From the NCBI RefSeq assembly GCF_000025545.1, contig NC_013889.1, forward strand, positions 489,501-553,500: a stretch of DNA of 64,000 bases, written 5' to 3'. Positions 45,266 through 54,381 of the stretch are shown here, piece after piece. A model generated the notes under the pieces. The model had not been told where the DNA came from. It did no database searches and worked only from the letters and a program-made list of their open reading frames with translations. The position numbers and the translations under genes were made by a program. The DNA is from Thioalkalivibrio sp. K90mix (GTDB lineage: Bacteria; Pseudomonadota; Gammaproteobacteria; Ectothiorhodospirales; Ectothiorhodospiraceae). Each line of letters begins with the position of its first letter. Positions within the stretch are counted from its first letter, which is position 1.

Positions 45266-45916
45266 ATGCTGGTCTCCCTGCGCCGCTACCTGATTGCAGG
45301 GCTGCTGGTCTGGCTGCCGCTGATCGTCACTGGCTTCATCATCAAGCTGCTGGTCGACCTGCTGGACTTCACCATCCTCCTCCTGCCGCCGGCCTGGCGG
45401 CCGGAGGCCGTGCTTGGTTTTTCGATCCCTGGTGCCGGGATCGTGATCGCCATCGTGGTCGTGTTTGTGACCGGCGTGATCGTGGCCAATATCGTCGGCC
45501 GCAAGCTGGTCTCGCTGGGCGAGTCCATCGTGCACCGCATCCCGCTGGTGAGCTCGATCTACGGGGCGGTCAAGAAGCTCACCGAGACGGTGCTGGCCGA
45601 TGGCGGACAGGCCTTTCGCAAGGTGGTGTTGATCGAGTACCCGCGACGGGGACTGTGGTCTGTGGGTTTTCTGACCGGCACGGGTGCCGGCGAGGTGCAG
45701 GATCGCACCGAGCGCGACGTGATCACTGTGTTCGTCCCCACCACGCCCAACCCCACCTCGGGCTTTGTGCTGCTGGTCCCGCGCGAGGAGGCGATCGAGC
45801 TCGACATGACGGTGGAAGACGGGCTCAAGTTCGTGATGTCCATGGGCGTGGTCACGCCGCTGTCGAGCCCCACCGAGGCGCCGGCTCCGGTTGCGCGAGA
45901 GCAGGGCAAATCGTAA
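45266..45916 (+). CDS. DUF502 family membrane protein
   Basis: A 216-residue inner-membrane protein with two N-terminal transmembrane helices (about 10-30 and 54-76) and a soluble C-terminal region with IVHRIPLVSSIYGAVKKLTET and FVPTTPNPTSGFVLLVPRE, the hallmark of DUF502. Function unknown. Starts 3 bp after the FmdB stop, and aspS follows after about 100 bp. Confidence 0.9.
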   Translation: MLVSLRRYLIAGLLVWLPLIVTGFIIKLLVDLLDFTILLLPPAWRPEAVLGFSIPGAGIVIAIVVVFVTGVIVANIVGRKLVSLGESIVHRIPLVSSIYGAVKKLTETVLADGGQAFRKVVLIEYPRRGLWSVGFLTGTGAGEVQDRTERDVITVFVPTTPNPTSGFVLLVPREEAIELDMTVEDGLKFVMSMGVVTPLSSPTEAPAPVAREQGKS

Positions 45917-46017
45917 GATTTCCGGCCTTTTCGCGGGCGCAGGCGCGAGGTTTGCCCCGTTTTCCCGACTAACCGTGCAGGCCCTCCGTGGGCGTGCCCT
46001 TCGGCTGGAACAGCGTA

Positions 46018-47802
<1,785 letters not shown>

Positions 47803-47823
47803 GCAACGGGCCGGTCGTTCACC

Positions 47824-48453
47824 ATGGCCGGCATGCGCGCCAGCGTGGTCACGGTCCATGGCTGGCATATGCCGGGCCTGGAGCTGGCGCTGCTGGAACG
47901 CCGGCTGCGCGCGGGCGGGCTGGAGGTCCATCGCTTCCACTACGCCTCGCGCCACCAGACCCCGGAACAGGCGGCACGCGCCCTGGCCGCCTTCGTCGAG
48001 GAAGTCCCCGGCGACCTGGTGCACCTGGTGGCCCACAGCCTCGGCGGCATTATCGTGCGCCATCTGTTCACCGTGGCCCCGGTCCAGCGCCCCGGGCGCA
48101 TCGTGATGCTGGGTTCGCCGCTGGCGGGCAGCCGGGTGGCCGCGCGTCTGGCGCGCAACCGGCTCGGTCGCTGGTGGCTGGGGGCGGCGCTGGACCGCGG
48201 TCTGCTGGGCGGCAGCCCAATCCTGCGCGGGCGCGAGATCGGGATGATCGCGGGCAGCCGTCCGCTGGGGCCGGCGCCGCTGTTCGCGCAGATGCCGCCC
48301 CCGCATGATGGCTTCGTTGCCGTCGACGAGACGCGCGGTCCGGATGTCACGCGTCACCTGACGCTGCCGGTCTCGCATACGGGGATGCTGTTCGATGCCA
48401 CGGTGGCCCGGGAAACGCTGCACTTCCTTGATCGCGGTGACTTCCTTCCCTGA
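47824..48453 (+). CDS. Alpha/beta hydrolase (lipase/esterase-like)
   Basis: A 209-residue alpha/beta hydrolase without a signal peptide. The oxyanion VHGWHMPG lies near residues 11-18 and the nucleophile elbow is AHSLGG with S72. D and H of the triad would lie in the C-terminal third (HDGFVAVDE and VSHTGM). It resembles PGAP1-like/triacylglycerol-lipase-fold cytosolic hydrolases of unknown substrate. It starts 21 bp after aspS. Confidence 0.8.
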   Translation: MAGMRASVVTVHGWHMPGLELALLERRLRAGGLEVHRFHYASRHQTPEQAARALAAFVEEVPGDLVHLVAHSLGGIIVRHLFTVAPVQRPGRIVMLGSPLAGSRVAARLARNRLGRWWLGAALDRGLLGGSPILRGREIGMIAGSRPLGPAPLFAQMPPPHDGFVAVDETRGPDVTRHLTLPVSHTGMLFDATVARETLHFLDRGDFLP

Positions 48454-48475
48454 GCGGCCCCGTTCAGCGTCTCCC

Positions 48476-49558
48476 TCAGTCGACGCCCCGCCGGGTCTCC
48501 AGCAGGTCTTCGATCTGACGCCGCCATTGTGGCTCCAGTCGGCCGGCATGCCAGTCGCCAATATCAGGGACGGGCGGTCGCTCACCGCTCAGCCATGCGC
48601 CCAGGCGGGCGGCCAATGACTCGGTATCACCGGTGGCGTAGCGGCAGCTGGTCGGATACTGCTCGGGGTATACCAGGGCATCGGGCACCAGCGGCAGTAC
48701 GCCCGCGCGGGCGGCCTCCAGTAGCGAAAGGCCCTGAAACTCGTGGCGTGCGGTGCTGACCACGATCCCCGCCCGGCACAGCCACTCTTCGTATTCCTCG
48801 CGCGAGCACTTGGTGTCCACAACGATGCGGTCCGCCAGGTCTGCGCGCAGTCGGGCGAGGGACTCCGGGGGACTGACGGGCCGAGGGCCGAGCAAGGCCA
48901 GTCGGAAATCGATCCCCTTGCGGGCCAGTTGCAGCATGGCTTCGGCGAAGTCGTCCGGTGCCTTGTCGTATTCCCAGCGGTGGTTCCACAGGATCAGGTT
49001 CGGATCACGTTCTGTGTGGTCGGTGCTCGTGATGGCCTGGATGGGTACGGGCAGGATCTCGCCGCGCTCGGCGAGCGTCGTGCGCACACCCGGGGGTACC
49101 TGGTCCGGCATGCGTGCGAGCAGGCGGTCGACGCCATCGAGAAAGGTATCGCGGTTGTAGCGCGAGTTGAACGCGATGCGGTCGGCCGCCAGGGCGCCGT
49201 AGAGCTGCACCATCTGCGGATCCACCGAGGGGTTCTGGCCGGCCTGGGTCGGGTAGGCGAACTGGTTCTCGTGGAAGTAGTACAGCGCGGGCGTTTGCGC
49301 GAGCGCCGGGTGGAGGCCGCGCAGCGTGGCGAGGTCGACCATCGAGGTCGCCATGATGGCATCGGGGTGGGCGTCGCCGAGGGTCTCGAGCCAGGAGATT
49401 GGGTTGCCCCGAATGCGCCAGCGGAAGTGGCGGCCTGGCAGTTCCCGGCGCTCCCAGTCGAACTCGGAGAACTGCCGGGTCAGCCAGTCGGCCCAGGCGG
49501 CATGGCTGTCCGCACGGTAGGCGGACAGCAGCAGGATGCGGGGCGCCGCGGGCTGCAC
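48476..49558 (-). CDS. Probable tRNA-queuosine alpha-mannosyltransferase (QTMAN/GTDC1-like, DUF3524)
   Basis: A 360-residue GT-B glycosyltransferase starting at GTG 49558, just after the upstream gene's TAG. Residues 8-25 (ILLLSAYRADSHAAWADW) and the strongly conserved YFHENQFAYP (94-103) are the hallmark of the DUF3524/GTDC1 family, whose animal member mannosylates queuosine in tRNA-Asp. The C-terminal half has a GT4-like donor site (HEFQGLSLLEAARAGVLPLVPD). queG is present in this window, so the acceptor nucleoside is likely made. Bacterial activity is inferred from homology. Confidence 0.85.
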   Translation of the reverse strand: MQPAAPRILLLSAYRADSHAAWADWLTRQFSEFDWERRELPGRHFRWRIRGNPISWLETLGDAHPDAIMATSMVDLATLRGLHPALAQTPALYYFHENQFAYPTQAGQNPSVDPQMVQLYGALAADRIAFNSRYNRDTFLDGVDRLLARMPDQVPPGVRTTLAERGEILPVPIQAITSTDHTERDPNLILWNHRWEYDKAPDDFAEAMLQLARKGIDFRLALLGPRPVSPPESLARLRADLADRIVVDTKCSREEYEEWLCRAGIVVSTARHEFQGLSLLEAARAGVLPLVPDALVYPEQYPTSCRYATGDTESLAARLGAWLSGERPPVPDIGDWHAGRLEPQWRRQIEDLLETRRGVD

Positions 49559-49560
49559 AC

Positions 49561-52500
49561 CTACGGGGCCCGGTCCGGCGGGAAACCCGGCGAGGGGCGA
49601 TTCAGATGGTAACCCTGGACCATGTCGACCCCCAGGTCGGCCAGCATCGCCAGGGTGTCGCCGTCTTCCACGCACTCGGCCACGGTCCACTTGTCCAGCC
49701 CGCGGGCGACGTCGACCATCGCGCGGATGAACGCCTGGTTGTCGCGGTTGTTCGGCAGATCGCGCACGAACATGCCGTCGATCTTGAGCACCTGGACGCC
49801 CAGGTACTTGAGGTAGGCAAAAGTGGAGAAGCCCGATCCAAAGTCATCCAGGCAGACAAGACAGCCGGCCTGCTGCAACGCCTCGATGAAGCGCTGGGCG
49901 TCCTGCATCTCGGAGACGGCCGCGGTCTCGGTCAGTTCGATGACGAGCCGCCGAGGGTCGACGCCCTGCTGGCTCAGCTCGTTGGTGATGTATTGCGGCA
50001 GCCCGGGTTCGTCAAAACTGCGCCCGGAGATGTTGATCGCGATCCCCGGGAGCTCGGGCTGGCGGGCCAGGTGTGCGATGCTCTCGCGGATCACCCAGCG
50101 GTCGATATCGACGATCTGCCCGGTCTTCTCGGCCACGGGGATGAATTGTCCCGGCATCACCACCTCGCCGGGTGCCAGCGGGTCGCGCATGCGGACCAGC
50201 GCCTCCATGTGATTGAGCGCCCCGCTGTCCAGGTGGTAGATCCCCTGGAAGTGCAACTCGAACTGCCCGCCCTCCAGCGCCTTGCCGATGCGCTGGCTCC
50301 AGCTCATCCGCTCGAGCATGCGTTCGGCGGTGTTGCGGCTGGCGTCGAATACCGCCCAGGTGTTCTTGCCCGAGTCCTTGGCCTGGTACATCGCGGCATC
50401 GGCATGGGCCACCAGGTCTTCGACGTTGTCTCCGTGCTCGGGGTAGCGGGCGATGCCGATGCTCGCGGTCAGGCGGTAATTTTGCCCGCGGAAGCGGAAC
50501 GGGATTGCGGAGATCGCGCGTGCCACCCGCTCGGCCAGTCCTTCAGGTTCCCGTTCGGCTGCGTGGTCGACCAGAATTGCGAACTCGTCGCCGCCCAGGC
50601 GGGCAAAGATCTCCTCTTCGCGCACCAGGCTTGCGATCTCGCCTGCCGCGCGCACCAGCACGGTGTCTCCGGCGCGGTGGCCGAAGGTGTCGTTGATGGT
50701 CTTGAACTCGTCGAGATCGAAATAGATCAGGGCCAGGTGGGTCCCGCGGCGACGGGCGGTGTGGATCGCCTGTTCCAGCTGGCGCTGGAAGCGATGGCGG
50801 TTGTACAGGCCCGTGAGCGGGTCGTGCTCGGCCAGATAGACCAGCTGCTGGGCGGTCTGGCGCTCGTGGGTGACGTCCTCGTACAGCCACAGTCGGCCAA
50901 TGGAGCGCTCGTCGGCATCGTGTACCGGATAGGACAGCTGCGTGAGAATGCGGCCGTCATAGAGGTCCACCTCGAAGCGTTCGCTGATCTCGTGGGTGTC
51001 GAGGACGTGCAGTACATGCCGCGAGGCATGGTCGGGCCGGGCAAAGCGATGGGTGGAATGTTCCAGCACGGCACGTGAGGGCTGTCCGACCAGATCGACC
51101 TCGTCGGCGATCGCCCACATGCGGCGAAATGCGGGGTTCACGTACTCGATGGACCCCTGGCGATCCTCGAACAGGATGCCGATGCTCATGGCCGAGAGCA
51201 GCGAGGCCATGCGCCCCTGCTCGCGCCGTGTGAGTTCCAGCAACCGTGCCTGCTCGTCGCGCGAGGTCTCCAGGCTCTCCAGCGCCTCCAGGAGGGCTTC
51301 TTCATTGCGCTTGCGCTGGCTGATGTCGTGCACGATGGCGACATAGCGCGGGCGCTCGCCCCGGGGGGCGACCAGCTGTAGCGAGATGTGCACCGGGATC
51401 AGGTGTCCGTCGACGTGCTGGTGCGTGGTCTCGAACAGCAACTGGTCGCGCTCCCCTCGCCGCAGGGGCTCCAGCATGCTGCGAAAACGGGTCTCGGGGA
51501 ACTCCGGCTTGATGTCGTACGGGTGCAGCTGCAGCAATTCGTTGCGAGTACGACCGGTCTGGTCCATCGCGCCCTGGTTGACATAGATGAACTGCAGGCT
51601 GTCCACGTCAAACAGGAAGACGCCATCCAGCGTCAGGTCCAGCGTGCTGCGAAAGGCCTCGAGCTCCTCGCTGCGGCGTTCGAGTTCGCGGGAGGTGGTG
51701 ACCAGCTCGTGGGCGTCGATCACGTGACCCTGAAGATAGATGAGGTGCCCATGTGCGTCGTACACGCCGGTCCCGCGTTCGAAGACCCAGCGCACGGAGC
51801 CGTCCCGGTTTACCGCCCGGTACTGGATCTGGTAGTGGCCGTCCTGTTTGAGCCCTTCCTGCACGCCCTCCCAGGTGTAGTCGGAATCGTCCGGGTGGAC
51901 CCAGGCGGCGAAGGTGATGTCACCCCGATAAAAGTCGCGGGCCTCGTAGCCGGTCAGTTCGCGCACCCCGCCGTCGACGAAGATCACGTCCCACTGCGGG
52001 TTGTTGCGGCAGCGGTACACAAAGCCGTTGACCGTTTCCAGCACCCGCAGCAAGTCGTCGCTGTGCTGCGCGCCGATGGTGCGCGCGAGGCTGATCAGCG
52101 CCAGGGTGAAGAGCATCGCGGCTCCGGTGCGCAGGGTCTGGATCGGCACCCCGGTCGCGGCCAGGAAATCCCCCTGCGTAGGAAGCCATGGGGGAAGGCC
52201 GAGATCGACCCGCGCCGGGAAAGGCAGAAATGCGGCATAGGCCAGAAACGCGAGGGCTGCGATCCCCAGTGCCGGAATATGTCGCTGCATCTCCGGCTGT
52301 GCCCCCGGGGAACGAACGTGCAGCAGGAATGCGAGCCCTGCGAGGAGTGCGCCGGGGAACCCGATCAGGTAGCGGGCACCATTGGCGAGCCCGGTTGCCG
52401 GCTCAACGGCGACCAGGAGTATCGCGCTCAGGCCGATGGCGAGACTCCCGTACACGCCCCAGGCCGGCAGGTGCAGGCCGGGGCGTATGTCGAGCAGCGC

Positions 52501-52779
52501 GCGTCGACCGAACTCCAGCAGGGGCAGATAGGAGACCGCCAGCCAGGCCGTCATGGACCAGCGATCGGAGAGTACGCCCAACTCGTGATGCAGGCCGATC
52601 GCGTTGAGGAAACCATAGGTCCCGTGCAGCAGACCGAACGGCACCAGCCACCCGACATGAGCGGCGAAAGGCACAAACCGTTCGCGGCGCGGCAGCATCA
52701 GCGCCACGATGCCGAGGGTGAAGAACGCGAGCCCGTTGAGCGCGTACAGCAGCGTCAGTGGCGTGGATTCCAGGCCCAC
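49561..52779 (-). CDS. Membrane 7TM-PAS-PAS-PAS-GGDEF-EAL c-di-GMP protein
   Basis: 1,072 residues. Seven transmembrane helices (about 8-235) form an N-terminal sensor of unrecognised type. PAS-like domains follow (about 245-360, 375-490, 525-640), the first two with PAC-like ends (YLQGHVIDAHE, YVAIVHDIS). GGDEF is intact at 729-733, but the I-site position reads REEE instead of RxxD, so feedback inhibition may be lost. EAL is intact at 859-861 with NISG, ELTET, DDFGSG and VAECVE. GTG start. A tandem 20-bp repeat lies 144 bp upstream. Confidence 0.92.
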   Translation of the reverse strand: MGLESTPLTLLYALNGLAFFTLGIVALMLPRRERFVPFAAHVGWLVPFGLLHGTYGFLNAIGLHHELGVLSDRWSMTAWLAVSYLPLLEFGRRALLDIRPGLHLPAWGVYGSLAIGLSAILLVAVEPATGLANGARYLIGFPGALLAGLAFLLHVRSPGAQPEMQRHIPALGIAALAFLAYAAFLPFPARVDLGLPPWLPTQGDFLAATGVPIQTLRTGAAMLFTLALISLARTIGAQHSDDLLRVLETVNGFVYRCRNNPQWDVIFVDGGVRELTGYEARDFYRGDITFAAWVHPDDSDYTWEGVQEGLKQDGHYQIQYRAVNRDGSVRWVFERGTGVYDAHGHLIYLQGHVIDAHELVTTSRELERRSEELEAFRSTLDLTLDGVFLFDVDSLQFIYVNQGAMDQTGRTRNELLQLHPYDIKPEFPETRFRSMLEPLRRGERDQLLFETTHQHVDGHLIPVHISLQLVAPRGERPRYVAIVHDISQRKRNEEALLEALESLETSRDEQARLLELTRREQGRMASLLSAMSIGILFEDRQGSIEYVNPAFRRMWAIADEVDLVGQPSRAVLEHSTHRFARPDHASRHVLHVLDTHEISERFEVDLYDGRILTQLSYPVHDADERSIGRLWLYEDVTHERQTAQQLVYLAEHDPLTGLYNRHRFQRQLEQAIHTARRRGTHLALIYFDLDEFKTINDTFGHRAGDTVLVRAAGEIASLVREEEIFARLGGDEFAILVDHAAEREPEGLAERVARAISAIPFRFRGQNYRLTASIGIARYPEHGDNVEDLVAHADAAMYQAKDSGKNTWAVFDASRNTAERMLERMSWSQRIGKALEGGQFELHFQGIYHLDSGALNHMEALVRMRDPLAPGEVVMPGQFIPVAEKTGQIVDIDRWVIRESIAHLARQPELPGIAINISGRSFDEPGLPQYITNELSQQGVDPRRLVIELTETAAVSEMQDAQRFIEALQQAGCLVCLDDFGSGFSTFAYLKYLGVQVLKIDGMFVRDLPNNRDNQAFIRAMVDVARGLDKWTVAECVEDGDTLAMLADLGVDMVQGYHLNRPSPGFPPDRAP

Positions 52780-52922
52780 TAGCTAGATGGAAACTCGGAT
52801 TGGGAGGATGAGGCCTTGCGCGCAGGTGAGGCTGGTATGCGACTGGAGTAAGGCACGTGGTAGTCCTTTAACGGGCAGGCCGTCGTCCGATAACGTCCAG
52901 TTGGCAAGGAAAGTTGAGCGAC

Positions 52923-52962
52923 TTAGGCCCAAGCCTGGCCTGTTAGGCCCAAGCCTGACCTT
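52923..52962 (+). repeat. Two tandem 20-bp repeats upstream of the 7TM-GGDEF-EAL gene
   Basis: The unit TTAGGCCCAAGCCTGGCCTG is followed directly by a copy differing at two positions near its end. It lies between the start of the c-di-GMP gene (52779) and the HiPIP terminator, about two helical turns per unit, and could be a tandem regulator site. Confidence 0.55.
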
Positions 52963-53012
52963 TTTGCGACCCAGTGCGCAAGTCGCGGCCGTCCATCGAC
53001 TGCCCCCCAAAC

Positions 53013-53040
53013 GTGAACACCGCCCGGAGGCGGTGTTCAC
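53013..53040 (-). terminator. Stem-loop terminator after the HiPIP gene
   Basis: A perfect 12-bp stem (GTGAACACCGCC with its complement) around a four-base loop, 24 bp downstream of the HiPIP stop on the minus strand, followed by only GTTT on that strand. It is a strong hairpin with a weak U-tract. Confidence 0.6.
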
Positions 53041-53064
53041 AGGTGCCCTCAGGCGGTGTGGCGA

Positions 53065-53388
53065 TCAGCCGCCTCGGACATGCGCATCGCACCAGCCCTC
53101 AGCGTTGACCAGCACTTCCTGGAAGGCCTGGTGGTGGCAGCCACCCCAGCCGTTTTCCTCTTCGCCCGCCCAGAAGGCGCAGTTTTCGCACACGGCGCCG
53201 TCTTCGTAGGCGTCGTGGTCGGACGCGTCGGAGGCGTTGTTCACGTAGTCATGGGCGTGGCCGTCTTCGGCTTTGGGCTTGGCATAGGCAACGCCGAAGG
53301 TGGTCAGGCTCGCGAGCGGGACGGCCGCTACCGCCATGGAGGCGCGGCGGAGAAAGGCTCGACGGTTCGCGTTCGGTTGATCGGACAT
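53065..53388 (-). CDS. High-potential iron-sulfur protein (HiPIP)
   Basis: A 107-residue periplasmic electron carrier. A Tat-type signal ([20 protein letters not shown]) is suited to export of a folded 4Fe-4S protein. Four cysteine ligands (C67, C70, C84, C100) follow the C-x2-C-x13-C-x15-C HiPIP spacing, in CENCAFW, GGCHH and GWCDAH. ATG at 53388 has GGAGGT nearby and is chosen over 53409. HiPIPs are typical of purple and sulfur-oxidising gammaproteobacteria, donating electrons to terminal oxidases or reaction centres. Gap 53389-53714 (326 bp) upstream holds no gene. Confidence 0.95.
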   Translation of the reverse strand: MSDQPNANRRAFLRRASMAVAAVPLASLTTFGVAYAKPKAEDGHAHDYVNNASDASDHDAYEDGAVCENCAFWAGEEENGWGGCHHQAFQEVLVNAEGWCDAHVRGG

Positions 53389-53596
53389 GGAGTGACCTCC
53401 GTAGATCATTTGAATTTTTTGCGCTTAACTTGACCCAAGGCATGGTTGAAGCATGCCGGACGGATCGCATGTTTAGAGCGAGGGAATATCCAGATGTTCC
53501 CGTGGTGGGCAACTTCGGCCCGGTTCAAAGACACGCTCCGCACCCTTCGATGCATCGGGCCGCGAAAAAATTCCGCTCCCTGGTGGCCCGATCCGG

Positions 53597-53625
53597 TTTC
53601 GACGGGGCCGGCGATCCACTAATAT
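53597..53625 (+). promoter_or_regulatory. Sigma70-like promoter for the outer-membrane protein gene
   Basis: TTTCGA (53597-53602) and TAATAT (53620-53625) with a 17-bp spacer, about 90 bp upstream of the start codon. It sits in the otherwise featureless 326-bp divergent gap 53389-53714. Confidence 0.5.
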
Positions 53626-53714
53626 CAGTAGGCGCTGAAGTTCCTGCGGGCGGTGGCGGCTCGACGCGCCAGCGGGGCTTCCGGTTCCTGTCAATGACTC
53701 ATTGGAGGTGTCCC

Positions 53715-54266
53715 ATGTTCAAGCTACGTACGTCCCTTGCGATGTTGGCCGCTGGTACTCTTGCGCTGGCCGGAACAACGGCCCAGGCGCAAGAACGCGT
53801 GGGCATGGAACCCAGTATCGCCGTCATGCTCGGCTCGGTCTCGCCGGATGCATCAGGGACCTCGACGGACTGGGGCTATGGCATCGAACTGGGTGCGAAT
53901 TGCCAGCTGCTCCAGCCGCGCACCGGTGTCCTGCGCCATCAGCTGAGCGTTTCTCGATACTCCGAGAGCCCGCTGCGCATGACCAGCACCGAGTTGAACA
54001 CCCACTGGATGTTCGAGACCGCTCCGAACCTCGAGCTGGGGTTTGGTCCCGGGCTGGGCTATGTACGTGCGGAACTGGGTGATGACACCAATGGCCTGTG
54101 GGCGGCGCAGTTCGGCGGCAGCCTGAAGTACACGATGGACAACAACATGTTTCTGGGCGTCGAGGCCCGCTATCAGTTCACGGAGAGCGATCGCTTTCGT
54201 AGCGGTCGCGGTCGCGAGGACGTCGACAACCTGCGGGTGATGGCCAAGCTGGGCGTGCATTTCTAG
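53715..54266 (+). CDS. Small outer-membrane beta-barrel-like protein
   Basis: A 183-residue exported protein: signal MFKLRTSLAMLAAGTLALAG ending AQA, then alternating hydrophobic strands (YGIELGANCQLL, LELGFGPGLGYVRAEL, NMFLGVEARYQF) and a C-terminal LGVHF with terminal aromatic F, as in OmpW/OmpA-like barrels. It is an outer-membrane or beta-barrel protein of unknown role. ATG at 53715 has GGAGG seven bases upstream; an earlier in-frame start has none. Confidence 0.72.
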   Translation: MFKLRTSLAMLAAGTLALAGTTAQAQERVGMEPSIAVMLGSVSPDASGTSTDWGYGIELGANCQLLQPRTGVLRHQLSVSRYSESPLRMTSTELNTHWMFETAPNLELGFGPGLGYVRAELGDDTNGLWAAQFGGSLKYTMDNNMFLGVEARYQFTESDRFRSGRGREDVDNLRVMAKLGVHF

Positions 54267-54300
54267 TCGGCTACTGGCTGAACGGCGGGTCTGAATCAGG

Positions 54301-54338
54301 CCCCGCGACCTGCCCGTCGAGGCTTGCCGGTCGCGGGG
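54301..54338 (+). terminator. Stem-loop after the outer-membrane protein gene
   Basis: CCCCGCGACC and GGTCGCGGGG form a perfect 10-bp stem with an 18-base loop, 35 bp after the stop codon and followed by TCTTGG. It separates this gene from the P-type ATPase downstream. Confidence 0.45.
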
Positions 54339-54381
54339 TCTTGGTCGAGGATGGGGGTTCATCTCTCGGCACCGGTACCGC

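Noticed and set aside
52780-53012. c-di-GMP riboswitch upstream of the 7TM-GGDEF-EAL gene
   Set aside because: I looked for the GEMM-type conserved core on the minus strand and did not find it; only a tandem repeat is visible.
52783-53040. 85-codon minus-strand ORF between the HiPIP and 7TM-GGDEF genes
   Set aside because: It overlaps a strong terminator hairpin and a tandem repeat, lacks a plausible RBS, and its sequence is basic and low in complexity.
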